Assembly (NCBI GenBank): GCA_964023205.1
Contig: OZ026843.1
Span: forward strand, 9,777,093-9,841,092
DNA from: Lutraria lutraria
Lineage: Eukaryota; Mollusca; Bivalvia; Venerida; Mactridae
Reading direction: 5' to 3'
Length of the DNA stretch: 64,000 nt
The notes under the pieces are model-generated. The model did not search any database, was not told the origin of the DNA, and worked only from the letters and a program-made list of their open reading frames with translations. The position numbers were made by a program, and so were the translations under genes. Shown in pieces: positions 48,396 to 61,011 of this stretch (position 1 is the stretch's first letter; the number at the start of each line of letters is the position of its first letter).

Positions 48396-49336
48396 CCCCC
48401 GTCACACTAGGGCCACGTTCGCACCACGTCCTCCACGTCCTGCCAAGAACCTGATGAACGTAGTGAGGACGCAGTAGGAACCGGTTCAACCGTGGAATGG
48501 TCTTCGTGGACGTGATGGACGTGGTGGGACTTTTGACATGCCAAAATCGCTTGTAGATCGCGTTGTCACTGGGTTGATACTACGCTCTTGTTACGTCAGT
48601 GAAGTTCTCACTACGTCTCAACCAGGTGTATGCTATGAACACAGTACGCCAACACCACGATACAGAAGATTGTACTAGGTTGTACGTTTGCTGCGTCACG
48701 TCTTTAGTATGTTTGCAACAGGTTTCCAGTAGGTTCCTGTCATGTTCAGCGCAATTTGAATAGATACTGGATTCATACCCCGTCCTTCCATTTCCAGTCA
48801 GCAAATATATCAACAAATGGATGCCTAAGTTAATTTGTTGTTGTACAGGGACAACAAGCTATTTTGGATGCTCAAATTGCCATTTTGTAAATACGAAACT
48901 GAAGAAGGAACATGAAGCAGCCAAAATCATGTTCGGTTCGTCCCTGGCTTTCATCAGAGAGAAGACTGCTGTTCGGCCATTATGATCAATTGACACATGG
49001 TGGGGTATTCATACGGAGCCCGTGAATGTAGTGATGACGTCATAAGCGCGTACAGAGAGCGCAGTGCCGTCTGCGTGGACGTAGTGAGCACGTAATTGGG
49101 ACGTGGTATAAACGCGATGTACCTTGTGACAACGGGAAGCTGCACGTGTAATGAACTTACTGGGAACGTGGCAGACGTAGTGAGAACCTAACAAGGACGT
49201 TGTAAGGACGTAGTGAGAACCTGAGTGCATAAACATTTTCGAGTCTGACCCCGTCCTCGCCACGTACGTCGACATTATTAGGGCGTGATGGGAACTTTGC
49301 GAGCGTGGTGTGGACGTGCTCTGGTGTGACGGGGGC
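48396..49336. mobile_element. MITE with CCCCCGTCACAC ends
   Basis: The left end CCCCCGTCACACTAGGGC matches the right end CCCCCGTCACACCAGAGC (minus strand), with looser similarity (CACGTTCGCACCACG and CACGTCCACACCACG) for another 20 bp. Flanks are AATAATA on the left and ATAATA after an extra C on the right, a plausible ATAATA target duplication in low-complexity sequence. The interior is GC- and CpG-richer than its surroundings and holds repeated GACGTAGTGAG motifs in both orientations. No transposase frame is present; open frames at 48580-48816 and 49009-49338 (-) are translations of repetitive sequence. The superfamily is not assigned. Confidence 0.85.
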
Positions 49337-50764
49337 ATAATATATATAATAATGTAGCTGTTCTTTTACAAGCTCGATAGAAAATTCACTCAGAGGAAAC
49401 TTATGAATATAGACTGTAGCTCTACGTTCTTCATGGTGAAACTTACCTAACCGTATGTGTATCAGTTTACAACAAACTGTCTAACCTCCGACAATCAAAA
49501 TCTATTCTATTTATTTACTTATAACATTCATACTGTATTTCAATCAAATCTTGTAGCAACTAAAAGCAGCTTTATTTTTAGAAATACATTCAAAAGCACC
49601 AGGTTGGAATATTTTACTGAACAAACAGCGACCCATAGGTTTGAGCTATGTATGTAAAAATTAAGTTCACCCTGTATTTCTAATTAACAACGAGCTGTGA
49701 ATCTTGGTGAACGTTTTAACATTTCAATATAACCGAGTCAACGGAGTGCATGATAGTAAGTGTTGATCTGTGAAATGAATTAGATCTATAAAGGTGTTTT
49801 CTCTAATAAGTTTGTCATTTCTGGTAATTTCTCGGCAAGTAGCACTAATTTTATTATATTCTGACAAAATTTGCAAGCGGTCTGTTAAAATATTTCACAG
49901 ATTTAAAACGCTTTTCTTCAAAGGATGACTTAGTTCCTTTGAACTATATTGAATTACACCAATTTAAAGCAGCTACGTTGTATTCTTGTTACAACACTAA
50001 ACTGTGAACATTTGTTGCTTAAACTATTTATAGATGGTGATATTCTTCAAGAAAAACCTCAAGTTGGTTAACAGTCACAAATATAATTGTTTATTAGCAT
50101 TAGTAAGCATTTGTGACACGATAAGGGATCAAAAATAGATTTTACGGCCTGAAAAACATTTTGTAACATAGTAGCTAACTTCCGAAATAAGTCAGTAAGA
50201 TTTGCTTCCCTTGTGTGTGACGTCATTCAATGGAGAATAAGGTCGTTATTTTAACGTATAAGATCTTTAATACATAAAACAATGACAAAAGCATTTTAGG
50301 TCACTTACAAGAATTAAGAAGTATAGTACTTTTAAACACCACAAAGTCACGTTGTTGGCGTTTATTGAGTGTTACCGAAACATCATCTTATTATGTTACC
50401 TTTATTATATGGTGTGATACATATTTACAACTGGTGAATCAATCAATCATGATCAATCTATAATACTTATGTACAATAGTCTTGTACAGTCTACAAAAAA
50501 AGAAATATATTTTTTTGTTTATAATTGTACATAAAAATGATACCATTTGAAAGAAGACGCTACGAGTCATTCGTTGGTATAACTTGCTAAACCGGTTTCA
50601 CTAAATGACGATATAAATAATCTAATTTAAAGAGACGTTTTAACTGGTTTTCAAATATAAACATGCAAACCACGACCGGACAAAACGTTTGTCCCTAGGT
50701 ATATATAGTCGGAAAGTGATCGCATCTTTGGCTAACTGAACATACAGAAGGTCCTCATTTGTTT
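49337..50764. other. AT-rich spacer, nothing recognised
   Basis: Only a short plus-strand frame at 49457-49657 is present, without motifs. No transposon ends were seen before the 43-bp array. Confidence 0.5.
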
Positions 50765-52005
50765 ACATACCACGAGTGACTTACGGGCTTATGGGCGTAA
50801 TGGAGCAGTCAGTGTTTAGTTGCTTATGTGCGTAGAAAAGCGACCAGTACTTCAATACAGTTGCTTATATGTGTGTAGAAAAGCGACCAGTACTTCAATA
50901 CAGTTGCTTATATGTGTGTAGAAAAGCGACCAGTACTTCAATACAGTTGCTTATATGTGTGTAGAAAAGCGACCAGTACTTCAATACAGTTGCTTATATG
51001 TGTGTAGAAAAGCGACCAGTACTTCAATACAGTTGCTTATATGTGTGTAGAAAAGCGACCAGTACTTCAATACAGTTGCTTATATGTGTGTAGAAAAGCG
51101 ACCAGTACTTCAATACAGTTGCTTATATGTGTGTAGAAAAGCGACCAGTACTTCAATACAGTTGCTTATATGTGTGTAGAAAAGCGACCAGTACTTCAAT
51201 ACAGTTGCTTATATGTGTGTAGAAAAGCGACCAGTACTTCAATACAGTTGCTTATATGTGTGTAGAAAAGCGACCAGTACTTCAATACAGTTGCTTATAT
51301 GTGTGTAGAAAAGCGACCAGTACTTCAATACAGTTGCTTATATGTGTGTAGAAAAGCGACCAGTACTTCAATACAGTTGCTTATATGTGTGTAGAAAAGC
51401 GACCAGTACTTCAATACAGTTGCTTATATGTGTGTAGAAAAGCGACCAGTACTTCAATACAGTTGCTTATATGTGTGTAGAAAAGCGACCAGTACTTCAA
51501 TACAGTTGCTTATATGTGTGTAGAAAAGCGACCAGTACTTCAATACAGTTGCTTATATGTGTGTAGAAAAGCGACCAGTACTTCAATACAGTTGCTTATA
51601 TGTGTGTAGAAAAGCGACCAGTACTTCAATACAGTTGCTTATATGTGTGTAGAAAAGCGACCAGTACTTCAATACAGTTGCTTATATGTGTGTAGAAAAG
51701 CGACCAGTACTTCAATACAGTTGCTTATATGTGTGTAGAAAAGCAACCAGTACTTCAATACAGTTGCTTATATGTGTGTAGAAAAGCAACCAGTACTTCA
51801 ATTATGTTTTAATAGATGTAGAGAAAGCGCCCAGTACCTCAGAACTGCTGCTCATGAATGTCGAGAAAAGCGATCAGTACTTATGAATAGTTGCTTACGG
51901 GTGTGTAGAAAAGCGGTCAGTGCTTTAGTAAGTTGCTTACGAGTGTGTAGAAAAGCAGTCAGAACTTCAGTACTGCTTCGTGTGGATGCGGAGAAATGTT
52001 TTGTG
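50765..52005. repeat. 43-bp minisatellite with about 20 identical units
   Basis: The unit is TTGCTTATATGTGTGTAGAA plus AAGCGACCAGTACTTCAATA plus CAG. From 50861 to 51720 twenty units read identically with exact 43-bp spacing. The next two, at 51721 and 51764, carry GCAACCAG. On both flanks (about 50780-50860 and 51800-52005) the units are diverged in sequence and length, for example TTGCTTACGGGTGTGTAGAA. A homogeneous core with decayed edges fits recent amplification by unequal exchange or replication slippage. There are no spacers, so this is not a CRISPR-like array. A plus-strand frame at 51772-52008 (repeats of SCLRVCRKAV) is translation of the decayed edge. Confidence 0.97.
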
Positions 52006-55000
52006 TAAAAGCAGGAACACTGGTTAGGTAAACTGGAACATATATCAAATACTTCTGATGAGCCAGGTAATACGAACCAATTTCATTTACGATCCTCGAT
52101 TCGTATGTGTACCATGTCGACTTGAATACGGAAAAACCGTGATTTTCACGTATACGATCATGTATATTTGTATCAATAATTGTTTTCTAAATTTTCAAAG
52201 GGACAGAGAATGTTGGAGATAAAGTATTGATTATTGTATGATATTAATTATTTTAATTACATCTGGTGTATACCCTTAGGACCAGTCTGGTGGCATGTGA
52301 CTTTGTTAAAGATTACCAACAAATACATATAATTCAGACAAAAGCGTACGCAAAATGCTTACATGATGCAAGAAATTTGATCAAGACTTGCAGCTTCGTA
52401 CCAAATTATAAGATGAACGCTAAGGTGCCATTAACTTACGGCAATTATTTTCGTACCAAATTGAGCGGAACAGAAAGACGGCAGCGTGGAATAGTATGTC
52501 ATAAATCAAGCACATAAACAACCACCATGGTTTTAATACAGCATAGAACGTAACTATTAAAAGTCCCTCATACTGAACATACTTTATGAGCACTGTTAAA
52601 CACTCGAATAAAATAAGCGCTGGATAATAAAACAAATGCTTCGGTAATTGCTAGTACGCCCCCTGTATAAAATGTTGGCTTTAAAACCAAGTGTCTGCCC
52701 GTACACTAGGCTAGGAAGACGGGTTCTGACAAGCTAGAAGCCTCCTTTCTCCTTTTGTCTATTATTATCATTGATATTTTAGTGGTAGTTGATTTACATA
52801 GAAAATAACAGACGAATTTGGGATTCACTTAGTTACGGTGTTAGTAATACAAAATTGGGTGAACGACGTTTGATGGATGAAGTTTTATAAAAGTGAAAAA
52901 TTGTGTTAACTGGCATTAGTACTTTGTTGATTTAGACTGGTACAAACCGTGATTTCAAACTTTATAGTACATATACTTATATTCTCAAACGTGTTTTCAA
53001 TGAGAAATAAGCGATGCCAGTCGCAAGTAATTATAAGTTGGATGTAGAAGCTACAGAGAATTAATTAATACATCAAGTCGATCTTTATGCCCAATTGGTG
53101 AATTGTAAATCAATTAACGATGTATTAATGAAAAGGCATATGGAAATCTTAATACCTAAAATTTACAACTTTCTTGGGCATATATTTTATTAAAAACTAT
53201 TTCCATAGAAAACTGATCGAAGAAAAGAATGTCGTCGTACTGAATGTAAATATTATATAAACATGTGGAATATCTGCGGAATGTTTCCCAAGTATTTGCA
53301 TTTAGTAACACGTGCTTGCTCTCGGCTTATTGTCTCTGATTTCACACTGACAAACCATATTTGGCGCATTGCAGTAGCGCATGCGCATTTACTTTAGACA
53401 GACAACTATGTACGTGTGTCCGGTTAAGATTTTTCTCTTCAGCAATATTCTTTCTGAGTAGATTGACTTCATGCAATGTAGTATGTATGTTACATTCAGC
53501 TTTTTCCATTAGATCGAATATTTACTAAAATTTCAACGCTAAAACTAGTTTTTATTTCGTTTTGCAACCACTGCGTTTGATGATATTGGTCAATTTTTTA
53601 CCCACAAGAAAAAAATATTTTACGGGAAAAAAACCTGTTTATTTTTGTGTTAACAATACTGTCTGCTCTGATTGCTACACCGTATACTTAACCGTGATTT
53701 ACAAACTGAACACTTAATTTATATACGTGCAAATATATAAGGCTACATTATTTTGATATATACGGAGTAATTGTTTTTAATAAAATAATGGAATTTTGTT
53801 TAAATATTACTTAAATAAATCCCCTACAAAATAATTATACGCTTTCTCCAAGTAGAGGTGCAATTTACCTTCATAAAATTAGACCTTTTTCCTTTTTTTG
53901 TTTGATGATTTAAAAAAATAATAATCTGCCTTTACAGAGTCCGGAGAAAACAAACAAAATATGAATTCAACAAGGGAACATTGTTTGTTTAACTCGAAAT
54001 GATTTTTAATCAATCCTTTGATTTAATTGTAAAACCGCTCGGTCGACTGACTCAGCTTTTAAAAATTGCGTAGGTCCTACATATCGAACTGATTTCATTT
54101 GAGTAGTATGTACTAAACAAAAACTATTCACACTTTGCTAACAAAAATATAAAAAATAATATAATAAAAAAGAACTCTCGTTTTGTATATAATCAGAAAT
54201 CGTTTCATCTCCATTGAAAATAATAAATAACATTTCAATTAACAGTAGTTCAGGCCATTAAAATCTAAATAATCTTCAAACTGATTTTTCTTTAAAAAGG
54301 GCTACAAATTATCGACAACCAGTATCAAAATACAACGTGGACAATGTTGGTAGACTGATTTAACGTCTCAAAGGTCTTATTTGCTTATTGTAAAACGAAA
54401 CAAGAATTCTTAAAAACCTGTGCGTGTGCAAGTAATTATTGAGACTATCAAATCTTTTGTTTTCTGAATTTTCTACCCGCTTTACTCCGGCTTGCTCAAG
54501 CGTTTTCATCAATGAAATCGCAAACCGCAATCAATTTTCCCAGGGTGGGTTGCCTGTTATCTGCGTTTATCAACTTAACCCGTTACCAAAGTCAAAAGAT
54601 TAAATCAACAACTAGTTAAATGAATTAATCAGATTATTTGTACCATAGTCGCAAATATGTGTCATTCATTTATACAAAAAGTTCGCTCCTTTCGTTACTG
54701 TAGTGAATTCTGAATGAAACTTCGGCTGATCCTGACGTGATCATGTTTCTGTTAAACTCCCATCCTTTATGGTTTGTGATAACAGTCATAGTGTGGATAT
54801 TAAAATATAAACTAGATTCTGATCCATAAAAGTCATTATTATCACTTACTAGTATCAGAAGACAATAGTACCAAGGAATGAAACTATAAGGGCACTTGAG
54901 CACTGGTCAGTAAATTTACACCACCTCAAAGTCGGGGCTTGATGGTTTGAAAGATAAATGCCATGCATGAAACATTTTTCAAAATCCAACCCTACATTCT

Positions 55001-57882
55001 TTCAAATGTACATTTGTTTACTGGAACTTGATGTGAACAACCACAAGAAAATAAGAAAATAAGCAGTACGTGAATGGCCAAACTCGCAACCAAAGACCAC
55101 TACATACAAATCGCGGGACAGGTAACTGAGCATAATATATAAAACACAAATTCCCCTTACAGGCTGATGTGAACTCCGAGTTGTTCAATTTCCTTCAATT
55201 ATACAACAATTTTATCTCCATTAATATCATTTATTTCTTAAATAAATACAATTAAACTAAGATGATAAATACCGCCTATACTAGACCGCACACCCCACGG
55301 CGGATCTTGTCCAATTTTTACATGGCGCCCAGACATTCGACGTTTCACACCGTGATTCTTCTTATCACAAAGTTGCGGAGAATGTAGCCTCCACGTTGAT
55401 GTCTACTAGGTATATATACCATAACACGGATCGGTCCGTCTTTGAACAAGAAGTGGCGGCGAGTAGAACCCTGCGGACTCGGATGTAGACGTTGATAAAA
55501 TATTGATTGGTCATGATTAAACCTAATTTTTGTCAAATTTCAGTCTACCACCACTTAACTAATCAGGTATAATAAAACAAGCCGACTTCGTTTGAGACTG
55601 GTGGTCCTAGTTTATGATTATCTGTACTCGTTTTTTTTAATTAAATGAACATATCACAATGAGCCCGTACGATTTTTATCAGAAAATTTAGAAATTACTG
55701 TTCGAAATTAAAAATTGCTTCAATTCACGACGATTATCATGTTTTTATTATGTCCCCATTTCTTGATTTGTTTACTGAGACGCCTTTATTTATAGTGATG
55801 TTATTTACCTAAGTACGCCATAGTTCGTCTTCAGAATTACAGAATAAATAAATATTATGAAACCATCTACGTATCACATTAATCGGGAATATAACGATGA
55901 TAGGAACCACACCAGCATGAAATTCATAACGGAGGCACTTCAATTATAGATTCGTATTGGAGATCGTTAAAACAATGCTGTTAACATCTTTGAGATGATG
56001 ATTCACCGTTTTTCAGTGTCACGTGACCCGTCTCTACATCTGGTCATTTTTGTCGTGTTTTCCGCTTTTTAGTGTTTATCGTGTGATTGTCGATGACGGA
56101 AACAATTGACTTGTTGATGGCAAAAATAAGAGCTATTGACTTCCGTTTGACCATTGGCCCTTTGGGCCACGTGATAACCATATTATCTTAAGATCTGTTA
56201 AATATGATACATCGCCGCACTAAATGATACTCATGAATAACAAAAACATTAATTAGTATCACAAGATGCCAAAAATTACGTAGCTGTAATGAGACGAGTG
56301 GTTGCATGCCCTGATAACAGGGATGACAGTTATAAGTCGATGGTATGGAACAGCGCTATGTACTAAAACAATGTAAACAGCCTCGTAAATTATTTCTGAA
56401 ATAGGAACCTATTTATCGCCATCTGACAGTTAAATCTTGACTTCCTATCAAAAGCTCATTATCTGCTCCATAAACAATGTAGTAATATGAGGTGTTACAC
56501 TATGTTTTGTCAATAAAGTTTATTCGATATAAGAGAAAATAAAGAATACCTCTTAAATCCAACATTTCAATGACAATGATGTTGCATTCGCAAGCTTTGT
56601 AACACAAATGCGTGTTCTCCGTGCATCTAACATTAGTACACTCCTGCGGAAGGATGGCATGCATACATTGTCCAGCCTATGTCAGAAGTGCAGACGTCAA
56701 ACTTCTAATGAATGCGCTATATGTCTGTTTCGAAACTGTTACTGTCTCTGTAAAAGTGAATTTATTAGGATATACTCACTGCCTGAAGTTTCTTATTCAT
56801 TGTGTAGTATGTTTGGTTTCCAAAGCAAGTGAACGTTTTGAAACAACATAGTACTCTGAAGGAGCTCTGAAAAAGCCCCTTCGATACTATTTTTCAAACA
56901 AAATGACAGTGCTGCAAAGTCACACAATGTCAGACCTAGTACTTAAAAGGTAAACTATATGTTTCTGTTAATCTTAAGACCACAAGGCATGACTTGTAGC
57001 TTCATATACCAGTTACACCAACCTCTAATTGATTTTTCAAATTTTTTACTCTGTTGAGAATGGTCCAAAATTAGCTGTAATTTTAGTGGTTTGTATACTG
57101 AAAGTTCCTATTAGATTCTACTCGTAAAAAGAGATCGGTTTTGTAATAAATGTCTTAATATCCAGCCTATTGACACTCACATGTAGCCATTCGAGCCAAA
57201 ATTGATTTCAAGGGGCACAGTTTACCTCGCTACCTTTATGATAAGTGATCTGGATAACGAGCCAGTATTTATTGTCCAAAGTCATGCAATCTCGGCCTAA
57301 CCAGGCGGCAAACAATCACGTGTACTCGCTACGAACAGACGTCCCTGTTTTTGCTACCCCGCCTCCATCGTGTTTACCAGTAGCTATTAATGTGTTAATC
57401 CAGCCTTAAACCAAACCTAGCCATAAATCAGAGTTAAGTGTCTCCAATCACTTTGAGTATTGTTATGATAAATTTTTGCTAACCGTTACTTCGTAATTGA
57501 TGCGACAAGTAGTTAAGTTCATTTATAAGTTTGCGCTCCTTTCGCCATTGGCCGTTGCCACAAATTGAAGAATGAAGTAAACATCAGTAAAGATAAAGTT
57601 CAATCGTTGTGATCTGGTGAACAGCAGGAAGTAATTGATTGAAATACGCTTAAAAAGAATTTAAGTCCAACAATGAAAATAAACATCACAACAAACAGAT
57701 AAAACAAGGAAAAAAATATTTGAAGTCATACCGTTAAAAATGGACTGTTTTAGATTATTATAGAATTTGACTCACTTTATTCAGAGGAACTCGATCTTTC
57801 TAATACAAGAGGTATCTTTTCTCAATGAACGCAATTCATAAAATTTAGTTTTCTCTACATATCTTATTTATGTATTTATTAT
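52006..57882. other. Long AT-rich stretch with one weak minus-strand candidate frame
   Basis: No gene is recognised. A minus-strand frame at 55345-55536 ends FKDGPIRVMVYIPSRHQRGG and YILRNFVIRRITV. It is locally GC-richer than its surroundings and has an acceptor-like CCGCAG before GGTTC, so a terminal exon is conceivable. Frames at 52266-52517 (+), 54670-54903 (-) and 56608-56832 (+) show nothing recognisable. No tandem arrays or transposon ends were seen. Confidence 0.45.
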
Positions 57883-58168
57883 TTTTCGTTGAAAGTTTAA
57901 ATGTTTCTGGGTGTTTCTTGTAGCCCATGTTCCAGCCTACATTTTTCCCAAAATTAACATTGTTACTGTCGTAGTTTGTCAAAAGACTCTGCAGAGAAAT
58001 TTGAAGTGGACAGACTTTCATTATTTTTTTTTCAAATTTGTCTGCGGGGTTTATGGACAAACTACGACAATAACAATGTTAATTTTGGTACCGATGTCTT
58101 CGGAAAATTGTTGGCTGGAACATGGGCTACAAGAAAAACTCGAAACATTTAAACTTTCGACGAAAAAT
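57883..58168. repeat. Large imperfect hairpin with arms of about 105-130 bp
   Basis: The left arm, about 57884-57991, carries GAAAGTTTAAATGTTTC, TTCTTGTAGCCCATGTTCCA and AAAATTAACATTGTTACTGT. It is repeated in reverse complement at about 58045-58168. The right arm holds an extra stretch of about 18 bp containing ACCGATGTCTTCGG. The loop is about 55 bp. The arms are highly similar outside the insertion. No terminal motif or target duplication typical of a DNA transposon was found, so a local inverted duplication is equally likely. Frames at 57845-58060 (-) and 57911-58288 (+) run through it and mirror each other. Confidence 0.88.
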
Positions 58169-58177
58169 ACGGCTTAC

Positions 58178-58201
58178 CTTCGAACTCGTGGGCGCCGCCA
58201 T
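58178..58201 (-). CDS. Candidate first coding exon (MAAPTSSK) with splice donor
   Basis: On the minus strand an ATG at 58201 opens ATGGCGGCGCCCACGAGTTC, then GAAG, then GTAAGC, a consensus splice donor after codon 8 (AAG|GTAAGC). The start lies in AAAAAATGGCGGC, which matches the YY1-type motif (AANATGGCGGC) often found at animal gene starts. Local CpG density is high in an AT-rich region. The encoded start MAAPTSSK is typical of a cytosolic or nuclear protein N-terminus. The presumed intron begins with the hairpin at 57883-58168. No downstream exon was identified. This is inference from sequence style, and a chance GC-rich patch is possible. Confidence 0.3.
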
Positions 58202-60377
58202 TTTTTATACCCTGTGGTATTTATCATCATCAAAACAATATATCACGTGAGTATAGGCCGTGTTAATGTGATCACCTTCTTTAAATAAAGATATTATTAT
58301 AAAATAAGAAATGTTCTGTTTAAAACTATAGAAATTATCATTTAATATTTTGTATTATTATTTTGACTCTCGTGTATTCCGCAACGGGTTGCGAGACATA
58401 CAACAATTCTACGGTGGATATCTAAAAGCAGTCAGTCAATCATCTGCTTGCTAGAATATGTTTGCTGAGACGAAAATGTTATGTTCCATCGGTAAGAGTA
58501 TTAGACAGCTCTAATAAAATATTTCATGATAGACGTGAATGTCGCTGACGAACAATCTGATGATTTTATATGGAAAGTCTAGACAGGGTACAGTATATGT
58601 CAAACCGACTGGAACTTATCCAAGTGATTCTTGAAAACCAGCATAGATTCAAATAGCTGCAGAGTTGAAATGCGTGCATCCTGAAACAGTTCTGAGCGTA
58701 GACTGAATAAGACGACATGTTATGGCAAAAAACGGGCGGCGCATAATGGTGTTAAGATAAAAGTGTCGAACTGAGATTTTTTTTTTGCATTTGTTCAAAA
58801 AAGAAAATAACAATTTGGATGTATTTGTAATTTTCTTAGATGCTGCATAAATTCATAAACGATGATTGTAAATACATTGTAAGAGTAATAATTCACAAAA
58901 TTCTTTATAACGCGGATTGGATTGTAACGACAAATAATATAAATTTTTGAATCTTGAACATTTTATAAAAAGGTCTTAAGAACTACGCTTTTCTTTTGAC
59001 AAAGGGTTCAAATCATGTGTATTCTGCTTAATGTGTGTTCATAATCCGTGCTCTCTGATAATACAACTGTGTTGATGCGTGTAATATACTTGATAAAAAA
59101 GACATAGTATACATTTTTATACATGAAGCGCCATTTAAAGCCTCACACGTAATATAATAGATGCATTATGATATATATTTAAATACATAAATAATAAACA
59201 TTGACTCAGCGCGTTCTAACAATGTCCATATACACACAGATTGTACGAAGGCTTCAATACAACTTTACAGTTATTGTTTTGGGTAGACACAATCGTCATT
59301 GACTCTGAGACTTGTAACCGAAGACTACTATGGGATAAGCTCGAGTAGATTTTGACACCAATTTGTTAGATAATATTAGTTTCTGACATGTTTGGTCTGT
59401 AACAGTGCGATTTCTTGGTCCTTTAGTCACAGATAAGACCTCGGCTTTCAAGGATAAGAATAAATCTATTATATACATTGATAATAAGAGTAACAAACTT
59501 TGATACACTATTCCAGTATGTAACCTTTATTTTGCAAAACCAATGAAATCCAAACGTTTCATTTGTATTCCACTTTTTAAAGGTTTGATCATTTCTACAT
59601 GCTTCAGAAACATGAACAGTTTTTTGAACAGTTTATTTTCAATAAACCAGAAGGTCATAGACCCAAGTGGCACATTTTTACAAAAAAAATGTACACTGAC
59701 ATGGACGATTGAAGTCATACATATTTCATTAGACGAATTGGGTACATATATTTATGTGATATTTTCCTAGCCGACGTTATAACTGTGTATTTTTATAACA
59801 ATAAGATGAATAAAACTAAAAATACACTCTTGGTTCGCTATTTAACCAGTACACATGTCTGTCTTGCAAAACAATAATAACAAATAATAAAAAGCTTAAC
59901 TTCACCAAAACAATATCGTGTTTGTACATCGACATTTCAGCCAGACTATAACAGTCTTTTATACATAATATTTTCCTTATGCTGCTTATAACGTTAGAGA
60001 ATATGAAAGAATTAAAATGACTAAGCAATTGATTTCAAGTTTGTATAAAACATATCCTCCATGATGGCTTATTGTCTGTTTGGGGGATATTTCTTCGAAT
60101 ATGTAATTTTCCAGCTGTCCCAAGTGGAATTACGAAGGAAATATGTTGACTGGATGCTAATACAAACAATATGATCGCGCATGTTAAATATAACAGAATG
60201 AAGGCAAGATCATCTCCGAGAATAACTTCATTAATAATCATGGAAAATGAAGTTTGTCATCATTTGGTGCCGTTGTCATTTTGGCACTAATCCGAAGCAT
60301 GTTCAGATCATTTCTGATTATGAAAGTTACTATAGAATGTCCATTAAGTTGAACGACGATTTGAACTTTTTATGAAA
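58202..60377. other. AT-rich DNA upstream of the candidate exon, nothing recognised
   Basis: Overlapping frames at 59527-59718 (-) and 59543-59770 (+) cover the same stretch. A TATAAAA motif sits only about 2 bp upstream of the candidate ATG at 58201, too close to be its TATA box. No repeat was seen until the 35-bp array. Confidence 0.5.
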
Positions 60378-61011
60378 CATTCTAGCGTGTGATAGTGTGT
60401 TGTGTAAATTTACATACTAGCGTCTGATAGTGTGTTGTGTAAATTTACATTCTAGCGTCTGATAGTGTGTTGTGTAAATTTACATTCTAGCGTCTGATAG
60501 TGTGTTGTGTAAATTTACATTCTAGCGTGTGATAGTGTGTTGTGTAAATTTACATTCTAGCGTGTGATAGTGTGTTGTGTAAATTTACATACTAGCGTCT
60601 GATAGTGTGTTGTGTAAATTTACATTCTAGCGTCTGATAGTGTGTTGTGTAAATTTACATTCTAGCGTCTGATAGTGTGTTGTGTAAATTTACATTCTAG
60701 CGTGTGATAGTGTGTTGTGTAAATTTACATTCTAGCGTCTGATAGTGTGTTGTGTAAATTTACATTCTAGCGTGTGATAGTGTGTTGTGTAAATTTACAT
60801 TCTAGCGTCTGATAGTGTGTTGTGTAAATTTACATTCTAGCGTGTGATAGTGTGTTGTGTAAATTTAAATTCTAGCGTGTGATAGTGTGTTGTGTAAATT
60901 TACATTCTAGCGTCTGATAGTGTGTTGTGTAAATTTACATTCTAGCGTCTGATAGTGTGTTGTGTAAATTTACATTCTAGCGTGTGATAGTGTGATGTGT
61001 AAGTTTACATA
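60378..61011. repeat. 35-bp minisatellite, 18 units with a two-state variant
   Basis: The unit is CATTCTAGCGTCTGATAGTG plus TGTTGTGTAAATTTA. Units differ mainly at one base (GCGTCTGATAG or GCGTGTGATAG), plus ACATACTAG in units 2 and 7. In order the variant base reads G C C C G G C C C G C G C G G C C G. Units 1-5 and 6-10 are the same, including the ACATACTAG marker in second place, so a five-unit block of 175 bp was duplicated. The last unit is degenerate (GTGATGTGTAAG). Confidence 0.96.

Noticed and set aside
49009..49338. 109-codon minus-strand frame
   Set aside because: It is translation of the CpG-rich MITE interior and its inverted end, with motif repeats that explain its composition.
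50861..51806. CRISPR-like array
   Set aside because: The 43-bp units are contiguous with no variable spacers, and the DNA is eukaryotic.
51772..52008. 78-codon frame with SCLRVCRKAV repeats
   Set aside because: It is translation of decayed edge units of the 43-bp array.
57911..58288. 125-codon plus-strand frame
   Set aside because: It reads through both arms of the hairpin, so its two halves are reverse-complement related. This is unlikely for a real protein.
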